From assembly GCA_038138625.1 (NCBI GenBank), contig JAYQEA010000094.1:1-15482 (forward strand): 15,482 nt of DNA, read 5' to 3'. Of the stretch, positions 6,197-13,453 are shown in pieces. This stretch comes from JAQXDR01 sp038138625. Its GTDB lineage: Bacteria; Pseudomonadota; Alphaproteobacteria; Rhodobacterales; Rhodobacteraceae. The position numbers and the translations under genes are program-made. Each line of letters begins with the position of its first letter. Position 1 is the stretch's first letter. The notes under the pieces are model-generated. The model was given only the letters and a program-made list of their open reading frames with translations. It searched no databases and was not told where the DNA came from.

Positions 6197-8208
6197 AACA
6201 ATCTGATCCCACAGAGACCTTCCGCCAGGAGGCTCAAGATGTTCTGGAACAACTCGAACAGTCCTTGCTCGATCTCGGAGATTCATTAGAAGATCTAGAG
6301 CTTATCGACAGCGCTTTTCGTGCACTGCACACTATAAAAGGCTCCGGCGCCATGTTTGGCTTCACAGAAGTAGCTGAATTTGTGCATGAATTTGAGACCG
6401 CTTTTGATAGGGTTCGCAAAGGTGATACAGCCCCATCTGACGCCTTAGTGAGTGTCTCGCTTGACGCTAAAGACCATATCGCTTTGTTAATCGCTGAGCC
6501 GGCAACGCATGCAGCAGCAGGCATCAAAATTTTGAATCAGCTTCGTATCATTGTTGGAACGGATACTGCTGGTGACAAACCAAAGGTGCCTGCTGATACA
6601 AGCGCTATAACACCCGAACGTGCTCCGGCACCGCAAACGAACGGTTGGATCATACGCTTCAAATTGCCAAAGGATGCGTTATCACTCGGGGCAAATCCCG
6701 TGCTTCTTTTGGATGAATTGCGCGAGCTGGGACCCTGTACCGTTCGCGCAAATACAGATGACATCCCAAATCTTGAGACATTGGATCCAGAGGTTTGCCA
6801 TATATCGTGGGACGTAACGCTTGAAGGGGATTGCAGCCGCAGCACAGTTGAAGAAGTATTTTTATTTGTACAGGATGGCATGGAATTGGAAATTTCTCCG
6901 CTGACTACGGAAAAAGAAAATTTAAATATTCCATCACAAATTGAACAAACGGAAGTGATTAGAGAAAAAATTGAACTTCCATCCAAGAGGGACGATACGC
7001 CAAATCCTACCACGCGTGGCAGCTCGTCTTTACGGGTAGCAGCAGAACGTTTGGACGAGTTATTAGATCACGTGGGCGAGTTGGTTATTGCTCAAGCGCG
7101 GCTTTCTCAGATCTCCGAAGACAGTCGTAACAGCAGCCTCATGGGAGTGACGGAAGAAATAGAGCGTCTATCTGCTGGTCTTCGGGACATCACGATGGGA
7201 ATTCGGATGGTGCCCATAGGCACACTATTCAATAGGTTCCGGCGACTTGTTCATGATTTATCCTCTGAGCTAGGAAAAAACGTAGAATTTGCCACGTCCG
7301 GAGAACAAACTGAGCTCGACAAGACGGTCATCGAAAGTCTGGCTGATCCTCTCGTACACATAATCCGAAACGCGATAGATCATGGACTTGAAAGTCCTGA
7401 GGATCGCATCGCAGCAGGAAAACTAGAACAAGGGACTGTTCGTCTGGCTGCGGCACATGAAGGGGCTGAGGTCGCCATCAGCGTCAGTGATGACGGTGCC
7501 GGGTTGAATGTCGATCGTATTCGCCAGAAGGCCGAAGAAACAGGTCTAATCACTTCTGATTCTTTGATATCCGACGGTGAATTGAATCGTCTCATTTTTA
7601 ATCCCGGATTTTCGACCGCAAAAGAAATTACATCAGTTTCCGGCCGTGGCGTTGGCATGGATGTTGTGAGCAGGACTATGGACGCTCTGCGCGGCCGCAT
7701 TGATGTTTCATCCCAGCCAAATAACGGAACAACTGTTACCTTGCGGCTTCCACTCACACTCGCGATCATTGATGGCATGCTGGTGCGTGTTGGATGCAAT
7801 CGGTATTCCATTCCACTCTCCGCCGTAGAGGAATGTGTCGAACTGCCCGCCGAGGTGGCTGAAAATGCGCGCGGACGAAATTTTCTAAGCATACGCGGGG
7901 AGCTCGTACCGTTCCTGCGCCTTCGTGAATTATTTGGCACAAAGGAGCCAGAAGAACTGCACCAGAAAGTTGTGATTGTTTCAACTGGAGAGCAGCGGAT
8001 GGGTCTTGTTGTCGATCAAATCTTGGGAAACACGCAAACTGTGATCAAGTCACTGTCCCGGCTCCACGCGAATATCGAAACATTCGCGGGGGCGACCATA
8101 ATGGGCGATGGTGCTGTCGCACTCATTCTGGATGTAGTTCAACTCATGCGTAGCGCTCAGCATCTTGAAAACCGTTTGCGCGATGAGAAAAAGGGACAAG
8201 CTGCATGA
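6193..8208 (+). CDS. cheA: Chemotaxis histidine kinase CheA
   Basis: CheA autophosphorylates under receptor control and passes the phosphate to CheY and CheB at the cytoplasmic receptor array. The 671-residue protein has all core domains. P1 (1-105) carries the phospho-histidine His46 in ALHTIKGSG. A conserved linker domain at about 150-235 (WIIRFKLPKDALSLGANP, LLLDELRELG, LDPEVCHISWDVTL) occupies the place of P2, as in many alphaproteobacterial CheA proteins. P3 dimerisation covers about 279-345 (RVAAERLDELLDHVGELVIA). The P4 ATPase shows the N box VHIIRNAIDHGLE (388-400), the G1 box DDGAG (433-437), F-x-PGFSTA (469-475) and the G2 box GRGVGMD (484-490). P5, a CheW-like coupling domain, covers about 525-655. 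It overlaps cheY by ATGA at the start and cheW1 by ATGA at the end. No trailing receiver domain is present. It looks fully active. Confidence 0.97.
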   Translation: MKQSDPTETFRQEAQDVLEQLEQSLLDLGDSLEDLELIDSAFRALHTIKGSGAMFGFTEVAEFVHEFETAFDRVRKGDTAPSDALVSVSLDAKDHIALLIAEPATHAAAGIKILNQLRIIVGTDTAGDKPKVPADTSAITPERAPAPQTNGWIIRFKLPKDALSLGANPVLLLDELRELGPCTVRANTDDIPNLETLDPEVCHISWDVTLEGDCSRSTVEEVFLFVQDGMELEISPLTTEKENLNIPSQIEQTEVIREKIELPSKRDDTPNPTTRGSSSLRVAAERLDELLDHVGELVIAQARLSQISEDSRNSSLMGVTEEIERLSAGLRDITMGIRMVPIGTLFNRFRRLVHDLSSELGKNVEFATSGEQTELDKTVIESLADPLVHIIRNAIDHGLESPEDRIAAGKLEQGTVRLAAAHEGAEVAISVSDDGAGLNVDRIRQKAEETGLITSDSLISDGELNRLIFNPGFSTAKEITSVSGRGVGMDVVSRTMDALRGRIDVSSQPNNGTTVTLRLPLTLAIIDGMLVRVGCNRYSIPLSAVEECVELPAEVAENARGRNFLSIRGELVPFLRLRELFGTKEPEELHQKVVIVSTGEQRMGLVVDQILGNTQTVIKSLSRLHANIETFAGATIMGDGAVALILDVVQLMRSAQHLENRLRDEKKGQAA

Positions 8209-8720
8209 CAAGAACAATCAATGAAATGGATGATACCCCTGCGACGGAGGTGATGCGCGCATTGACGCTGGAACTCGGCGACGAGATCTTTGCAATAGAA
8301 GCAACAAGCGTTCGCGAAATTCAAGATATTGTCCCCGTAACAGAAGTCCCAAATGCGCAAGCCTTTGTCAGTGGGTTAATCAATGTACGCGGTCGCGTCG
8401 TACCGTTGGCAGACCTGCGCGTTAAGTTTGGTATGGACCGGCGCGCAGCTAATGCTGATACCCGGATAGTGGTTTTTGAAATCACTCTCGACAATGAACC
8501 CGTTATCGTGGGAATTCTCGCAGATAGGGTGCACACCGTAACGGATATCGCGCTTTCGGCAGTCGAACAGCCCCCTAACGTGGGAATGCGTTGGCGACCA
8601 GAATTTGTTCGTGGCATCGCCAAACACGATGATAAATTTATCATCATCCCAAATTTGGGCGCAATCTTTTCCAGTACTTTGACACAACCAAAAGAGCTGG
8701 AAACAGAAGGTCGAAATTAG
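8205..8720 (+). CDS. cheW: Chemotaxis coupling protein CheW (first copy)
   Basis: CheW links CheA to receptors in the cytoplasmic signalling array. The 171-residue product has the two-barrel CheW fold: ALTLELGDEIFAIEATSVREI, then GLINVRGRVVPLADLRVKFG (the most conserved stretch), then RIVVFEI and VGILADRVHTV, and RGIAKHDDKFIIIPNL near the end. The N-terminus (about 18 residues) and a short charged C-terminal tail extend beyond the fold. The ATG at 8205 overlaps the cheA stop in ATGA, which strongly supports this start. It is paralogous to the second cheW after the receptor gene; the two flank mcp. Whether both couple to the same receptor cannot be told from sequence. Confidence 0.95.
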   Translation: MTRTINEMDDTPATEVMRALTLELGDEIFAIEATSVREIQDIVPVTEVPNAQAFVSGLINVRGRVVPLADLRVKFGMDRRAANADTRIVVFEITLDNEPVIVGILADRVHTVTDIALSAVEQPPNVGMRWRPEFVRGIAKHDDKFIIIPNLGAIFSSTLTQPKELETEGRN

Positions 8721-8783
8721 TTTAAATAGCTTTTTAAACGAAAAAATTACCGCTGCTTTTAATGTCGTTGATAAGCGTATCAA
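8720..8783 (+). promoter_or_regulatory. Two inverted repeats in the cheW1-mcp gap
   Basis: The 122-base gap before mcp holds two dyads. GTTTAAA (8720-8726) pairs with TTTAAAC (8733-8739) around a six-base loop, right at the cheW1 stop. TTGATA (8768-8773) pairs with TATCAA (8778-8783) around AGCG. Neither is followed by a proper U-tract. They could be a weak mRNA hairpin and an operator; the gap is long enough to carry a separate mcp promoter. The functional reading is speculative. Confidence 0.3.
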
Positions 8784-8842
8784 GATGATAATTGTTCGGT
8801 CAATTCACCATTTTAATCCTGACTAAGAGGAAAAAAACTGCA

Positions 8843-10642
8843 ATGTCTTTTAAGAATATTTCTATTAGTAAAAAGTTGCTAATCAGCTTTCTTGCGATGG
8901 TTCTTATTTCGCTTGCCATGTCCGTCGTGTCTTGGCGAAGCCTCCTTGAAATCCAGAAACAGGTATATTGGACCAACCACACTTACAAGGTTATTGGCCA
9001 TGCAGACCATATGCTCGGCGCCGTTATTGATCAAGAAACCGGCGTAAGAGGTTACCTCATTGGGGGAACCGAAAACTTTCTGGAGCCATATTTCGGCGGA
9101 CAAAAAACATTCCAAGCGGAATGGGCAATACTCAAGGAGCTGACATCTGACAATCCGACACAGCAAGAGCGCTTGGAACGTATTCTGGCTGCTGAAAAGG
9201 ACTGGAGAGAGTCAATCGCGGAACGCGAGATTGAGTTGATGTCAGTCTTTGCAACGCGCGAAGAGGCACGGCAAATGGAAGCCTCTGGTGCTGGCAAATC
9301 CAAAATGGATGCGTTCCGCAAGCTGGTCGCAGATTTTATTGAGATGGAGGCAGCACTTCTGACGGTACGCGCCGATGCCAAAGACGCTGCGGCCGAATTC
9401 TCGCGTACAACAGTTGTTGTGGGTACAACAGCAATGGTATTAGCCGCCGTTTTGATCGGCTGGTTGTTGACCAGAAGCATTGGGAACGGTCTTGGCCACG
9501 CCTCTGCAATCGTAAGAGAAGTGGCGCGAGGCAACCTTGACGTTGATGTCAAAAACGACAGCCGTGATGAAATTGGTATGCTGCTGGAAGAAATGAATGT
9601 GATGATCTCGGATTTGAAGGGTATGAGCCAGGCCGCCGAGAACATCGCCGAAGGCGATTTAAGCGTACAGGTTGAACCACGATCAGACGTCGACAGACTG
9701 GGTATCGCTTTGCGAGATATGACCAAAAAGCTGCGTGAGGTCATCTCGACTGCGACCGTCAGCGCGCAAAATGTGGCTGACAATTCGGTCAACATGACAA
9801 CAACATCTGCACAGCTCAGCCAAGGTGCGCAGGAACAAGCTTCTTCTACTGAAGAGACATCTGCTTCTGTTGAGCAAATGGCTGCCAACATCAAGCAAAA
9901 TGCCGAGAATACGGCACAGACCGAAAGCATAGCGCGCAAGGCTGCGCAAGATGCAGAAACCAGCGGTGCAGCTGTTGGTGATGCCGTAAAAGCTATGGAA
10001 ACGATTGCAGAAAAGATCATGGTTGTGCAGGAAATCGCGCGTCAAACTGATCTCTTGGCTTTGAATGCCGCAGTGGAGGCGGCGCGCGCGGGTGAACATG
10101 GACGTGGATTTGCTGTTGTGGCTTCAGAAGTGCGCAAGCTGGCCGAACGTTCGCAAGAAGCTGCCACAGAAATCTCGGGTTTGTCAGGTGAAACGCTTCG
10201 TTCTGCACAGTCAGCTGGCGATATGCTCAAGCACTTGGTTCCAGACATTAAGAAAACAGCAGAGCTTGTCACCGAAATTTCGGCGTCGAATAATGAACTG
10301 CACGCAGGGGCAGGTCAGATCAGCGAGGCAATCCAGCAGCTCGATACAGTCACCCAGCAAAATACGTCCGCATCAGAAGAAATGTCGATTGCAGCTTCAG
10401 AACTTTCTCAGCAAGCAGACCGCCTCCAGCAAAATATGTCATTCTTCAAAGTCGGAGACAACAGCAACCTACATGCACCAATCAATCGATCAGCCGCAGC
10501 TACACACAGCAAGCGAGCTGCCTCGCATTCAAAGTTTAACGAGCAGAACGACACAGGATTTACTTTTGATATGAATGGCGGGAAGGACGCGCTAGATGCT
10601 GATTTCGAGCGATCGACTGGTAAATCCGTAAGGGCCGCTTGA
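8843..10642 (+). CDS. Methyl-accepting chemotaxis protein with CHASE3 sensor domain
   Basis: A membrane chemoreceptor of 599 residues. The N-terminal KK is followed by transmembrane helix 1 (about 11-31). A periplasmic helical domain (about 40-185) shows the CHASE3 signature DQETGVRGYLIGGTENFLEPY (63-83, the last residues being the conserved EPY). Transmembrane helix 2 covers about 189-209. HAMP (210-262) is followed by a second HAMP-like segment (about 262-300) and the cytoplasmic coiled-coil hairpin to about 536. The hairpin tip is canonical: IARQTDLLALNAAVEAARAG at 398-417, then EHGRGFAVVASEVRKLAE. Glutamine/glutamate pairs typical of methylation sites lie near 330-338 and 500-513. The last 60 residues are unstructured and lack an NWETF-like CheR tether. 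The start is the ATG at 8843, after AGAGG (8826-8830); an in-frame TTG at 8792 is less likely. The ligand is unknown. Confidence 0.93.
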   Translation: MSFKNISISKKLLISFLAMVLISLAMSVVSWRSLLEIQKQVYWTNHTYKVIGHADHMLGAVIDQETGVRGYLIGGTENFLEPYFGGQKTFQAEWAILKELTSDNPTQQERLERILAAEKDWRESIAEREIELMSVFATREEARQMEASGAGKSKMDAFRKLVADFIEMEAALLTVRADAKDAAAEFSRTTVVVGTTAMVLAAVLIGWLLTRSIGNGLGHASAIVREVARGNLDVDVKNDSRDEIGMLLEEMNVMISDLKGMSQAAENIAEGDLSVQVEPRSDVDRLGIALRDMTKKLREVISTATVSAQNVADNSVNMTTTSAQLSQGAQEQASSTEETSASVEQMAANIKQNAENTAQTESIARKAAQDAETSGAAVGDAVKAMETIAEKIMVVQEIARQTDLLALNAAVEAARAGEHGRGFAVVASEVRKLAERSQEAATEISGLSGETLRSAQSAGDMLKHLVPDIKKTAELVTEISASNNELHAGAGQISEAIQQLDTVTQQNTSASEEMSIAASELSQQADRLQQNMSFFKVGDNSNLHAPINRSAAATHSKRAASHSKFNEQNDTGFTFDMNGGKDALDADFERSTGKSVRAA

Positions 10643-10644
10643 TA

Positions 10645-11106
10645 ATGGATGGCGTTCAATACGTTACTTTGGGCATTGCAGACGAGTTGCTTGCAATGCC
10701 CGTCGAAAGAGTTCGTGAAATCCTCGAATTACAACAGATTGCCAAATTGCCAGGAGCACCGTCTATCCTCTTAGGTATGATCGATGTCAGGGGGCAAAGC
10801 GTACCAGTCGTCGATTTACGTCTTAAATTAGGGTTTATGCCACAGGAGGATGATAGTCGTACTAGAATAATGGTTATTTCAGCTCCTATTGGGGGGAGCG
10901 ATACCTTAATCGGAGTTAAAGTTGATTGTGTGCATGAGGTAAGTGTCCTTGACTCAGGGACCCTTAACCCACCACCTGACATTGCAGAAGGATGGCGCGC
11001 AGAGCATATTGCCGGAATCGGGCGCCGAAATGGAAAGTTTGTAACCGTATTAAATTTCGAACGCGTGTTTGGTGCAGAAGACGTCGCAATTTTTGACATG
11101 GCATAG
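10645..11106 (+). CDS. cheW: Chemotaxis coupling protein CheW (second copy)
   Basis: A second CheW of 153 residues. The conserved pattern is clear: YVTLGIADELLAMPVERVREI, GMIDVRGQSVPVVDLRLKLG, then LIGVKVDCVHEV and IAGIGRRNGKFVTVLNFERVF. It begins at the ATG at 10645, two bases after the mcp stop, with AGGG (10631-10634) ten bases upstream; a TTG at 10639 in the same frame is too close to that site. It resembles the first CheW in fold and core motifs but differs at most variable positions, so the pair is an old paralogy rather than a recent duplication. It is followed by a strong hairpin and an AT-rich gap before cheR. Confidence 0.94.
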   Translation: MDGVQYVTLGIADELLAMPVERVREILELQQIAKLPGAPSILLGMIDVRGQSVPVVDLRLKLGFMPQEDDSRTRIMVISAPIGGSDTLIGVKVDCVHEVSVLDSGTLNPPPDIAEGWRAEHIAGIGRRNGKFVTVLNFERVFGAEDVAIFDMA

Positions 11107-11425
11107 GCAAGACGCGCATATAACTGACCATAAGATATTCTTATTTAAGTCAAGCTGACCTTTCCAAAAAGGACAGCTTGACGTTACACCATACTTAAAT
11201 CCAAAAATAGAACTTGCAGAAACACTAAAGGCATTTCATAAATATCTGATTTTACATATATCCGGAAAGCTCATAAAAAATCTTCAGTAAAAAAATTCAA
11301 AATACCATAAAAGTTTACTTGTTATAAAATACCTAATTTTTAAAGATTCTTATATCCTAAAATCAGGATTTCATTTTAATTGCTCCATAAAAAATACTTT
11401 TATCGGAAATGTATGCAAAAACCTT
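11107..11425 (+). other. AT-rich intergenic region between cheW2 and cheR
   Basis: This 319-base gap breaks an otherwise tight cluster. It contains a strong hairpin at 11149-11182 and then about 240 bases of very AT-rich DNA with many poly-A and poly-T tracts. I see no gene in it on either strand, no tRNA and no convincing promoter, although many chance -10-like hexamers occur. It probably separates two transcription units, or holds the cheR-cheB promoter. Confidence 0.55.
11149..11182 (+). terminator. Strong hairpin after cheW2, possible terminator without a U-tract
   Basis: GTCAAGCTG (11149-11157) pairs perfectly with CAGCTTGAC (11174-11182). After one A-A mismatch, CCTTT (11159-11163) pairs with AAAGG (11168-11172), closing a CCAA loop. 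That is 14 pairs in a 34-base structure. No T-run follows on the plus strand, so it is not a standard intrinsic terminator. It may terminate with a helper, protect the 3' end of the upstream mRNA, or be a protein-binding dyad. Confidence 0.5.
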
Positions 11426-12310
11426 ATGATATATAATCCTAGAACTCCAACCTCAGATACAAGCATAGAGCCATCTCGTGGTTTAAGCGATGCAGTTTTT
11501 ATGAGATTCAGCAATCTGATACAAAGTCAGACGGGTATCAAGATTACGCAATCAAAGCGTACGCATATTGAAGGAAAACTTAAAAGACGCGCACATCTTT
11601 TAAAATTTGACGATGTTTCTGAATATGGAAAAATGGTCTTCGATCGCGGTGGTCTTAAAGATGAACTAGATATACTTATACACTTTGCTACAACCAACAA
11701 GACAGACTTTTTTCGTGAACCAGTACATTTTAATTTACTAGAAAAAAAAATAATACCAAAAATATTGGCGCAAAGACCACGTAATATTACCCCAAGACTG
11801 AAAGTATGGAGTGCCGCGGCATCCAATGGAGCTGAAGCCTACACGCTTGCAATGGTTCTGAAGGATTTAGCCTCTGTTGGACCCTATTTTGATTTTTCCG
11901 TTCTGGGCACAGATATATCATATGAAATGATTTTGGAAGCACGTCGCTCTGTCTATCCAATTGGGATGATGGGACCAGTACCCACTGATCTCCAACATCG
12001 GTATTTCATGCAAAGCCGCGATAAAAATAGTCCACCTGTAGTACGTGTTGTGCCCGAACTTCGCCAAGTTGTACGTTTCAAACAATTAAATCTAATTTCT
12101 AAAGTACTGAACGTTGATAAAGATATTGATATAATATTTTTACGGAATGTTTTAATCTATTTCAATCCTCCAACTCAAAAACTAGTAGTTCAGCGGCTTG
12201 CTGAGCACTTGCGGCCATCTGGATATTTAATCCTAGGACATACCGAAGCTGTTATTGGAAATGATATGGGTTTTGAACAAATAGGAACAGGTGTGTTTTG
12301 TGTAAATTGA
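11426..12310 (+). CDS. cheR: Chemoreceptor glutamate methyltransferase CheR
   Basis: CheR methylates receptor glutamates using S-adenosylmethionine, counteracting CheB. The 294-residue protein has the N-terminal helical domain (about 22-100: FMRFSNLIQSQTGI, KRTHIEGKLKRR, then FATTNKTDFFREP). The Rossmann-like catalytic domain follows, with KVWSAAASNGAEAYTLAM (126-143), GTDIS (161-165), FLRNVLIYF (238-246) and GYLILGHTEAV (266-276). SAM motif I reads AAASNGAEAY, whereas the usual form is AGCSTGEEPY; the glycine and second glutamate remain. Length is normal. The ATG at 11426 has no good Shine-Dalgarno, so the start is not certain. Composition is AT-rich like the first gene of the cluster and unlike mcp. 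It lies 21 bases before cheB. The receptor in this cluster has no terminal CheR-binding pentapeptide. Confidence 0.95.
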   Translation: MIYNPRTPTSDTSIEPSRGLSDAVFMRFSNLIQSQTGIKITQSKRTHIEGKLKRRAHLLKFDDVSEYGKMVFDRGGLKDELDILIHFATTNKTDFFREPVHFNLLEKKIIPKILAQRPRNITPRLKVWSAAASNGAEAYTLAMVLKDLASVGPYFDFSVLGTDISYEMILEARRSVYPIGMMGPVPTDLQHRYFMQSRDKNSPPVVRVVPELRQVVRFKQLNLISKVLNVDKDIDIIFLRNVLIYFNPPTQKLVVQRLAEHLRPSGYLILGHTEAVIGNDMGFEQIGTGVFCVN

Positions 12311-12331
12311 TATTGGAGACATACAGAAATT

Positions 12332-13453
12332 ATGACACGTAAATCTCATCTTAGCGACAACACAATCAAAGTCTTGATCGTTGATGACTCAGCATCAGTG
12401 CGTAGTACGCTATGTAATATAATTGAAAATGCCCCAGATTTAGAGGTTTTTGGCGTCGCGTCAGATCCATATATCGCGGCACATAAAATGCGCATTAATC
12501 TACCAGATGTCATATTTCTTGATATTGAAATGCCCCGAATGGATGGGCTTACTTTTCTTAAGAAGATTATGGCTCAACGCCCAATTCCCGTCGTTATTTG
12601 TTCGAGCCTTACAGAAGTAGGTTCGCAAACATTCCTCCAAGCACTGGAGGCGGGGGCCGTTGAGGTAATAGCAAAGCCAAAGGTGGCAACAGCCGAAGCG
12701 TTGGCAGAAGCCCGGATGCATATTTGCGACATAGCTCGCGCTGCGGCACATGCACGTATGGGTACGCGCCGTAAGGCCTTGCCGCCGATCGTCGTCGAAG
12801 AAAAGCTAACAGCAGATGCCATCCTTCCAGCGGTCAACACACGCCTCAAGGTACCGGTCGGTACAGATCACATAGTCGCCATCGGAGCTTCAACAGGCGG
12901 TACTGAGGCGCTTGCAACCGTTCTAAAAGCACTGCCAGTCCACTGTCCGGGGATTGCGATTGTCCAACATATGCCCGAGGGGTTCACGGCAGCTTTTGCA
13001 AAACGCATGGATGGGCTGTGTTCAATACATGTCAAAGAGGCCGTCCATGGCGACACTTTCCTACCCGGTGTGGCTTTAATTGCGCCAGGCAATCATCATT
13101 TGATGATAGAACGGGTCGGGAGACATTTTCGGGCAGTCGTGCGGGGCGGCCCTCCCGTATCGAGGCATCGTCCTTCGGTGGATGTTTTATTCAGATCTGT
13201 ATCGCAGACAGCACGATCTAATTCGATGGGAATTATCATGACAGGCATGGGGGATGATGGCGCCCAAGGCCTTTTGGAGATGCGGCAAGCCGGTGCAAAA
13301 ACCGTTGCTCAGGACGAGGCGAGCTGCACAGTGTTCGGCATGCCAAAAGAAGCTATAGCCCGCGGCGGTGCCGAACGGGTCTTAGCACTAAATTCATTGG
13401 CTGGCGAAATTTCCAGATTCCACCAAAACATTGGAGAGGCACGCGTATCATGA
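12332..13453 (+). CDS. cheB: Chemotaxis response regulator protein-glutamate methylesterase CheB
   Basis: CheB removes methyl groups from receptor glutamates (and can deamidate glutamines) when phosphorylated by CheA. The 373-residue protein has an N-terminal receiver domain (about 13-130) with Asp18-Asp19, phospho-acceptor Asp64 in FLDIEMPRMDG, and a lysine in AKPK. A linker of about 45 residues leads to the methylesterase domain (about 180-365) with the full catalytic triad: Ser187 in GASTGGTEAL, His213 in VQHMPEGFT and Asp309 in TGMGDDGAQG. All key residues are intact. The ATG at 12332 follows cheR by 21 bases, with GGAG at 12315-12318. The stop overlaps the ATG of the next gene in ATGA, coupling the last protein of the cluster to CheB synthesis. 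Confidence 0.97.
   Translation: MTRKSHLSDNTIKVLIVDDSASVRSTLCNIIENAPDLEVFGVASDPYIAAHKMRINLPDVIFLDIEMPRMDGLTFLKKIMAQRPIPVVICSSLTEVGSQTFLQALEAGAVEVIAKPKVATAEALAEARMHICDIARAAAHARMGTRRKALPPIVVEEKLTADAILPAVNTRLKVPVGTDHIVAIGASTGGTEALATVLKALPVHCPGIAIVQHMPEGFTAAFAKRMDGLCSIHVKEAVHGDTFLPGVALIAPGNHHLMIERVGRHFRAVVRGGPPVSRHRPSVDVLFRSVSQTARSNSMGIIMTGMGDDGAQGLLEMRQAGAKTVAQDEASCTVFGMPKEAIARGGAERVLALNSLAGEISRFHQNIGEARVS

Noticed and set aside
7380..7940. 186-codon open frame on the minus strand within cheA
   Set aside because: Antisense to the conserved ATPase domain of cheA, low-complexity Arg/Ser-rich, no ribosome binding site of note.
9052..10020. Long open frame (322 codons) on the minus strand opposite the receptor gene
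   Set aside because: It is serine- and alanine-rich, has no domain, and lies wholly antisense to a clear chemoreceptor reading frame; a by-product of receptor codon bias.
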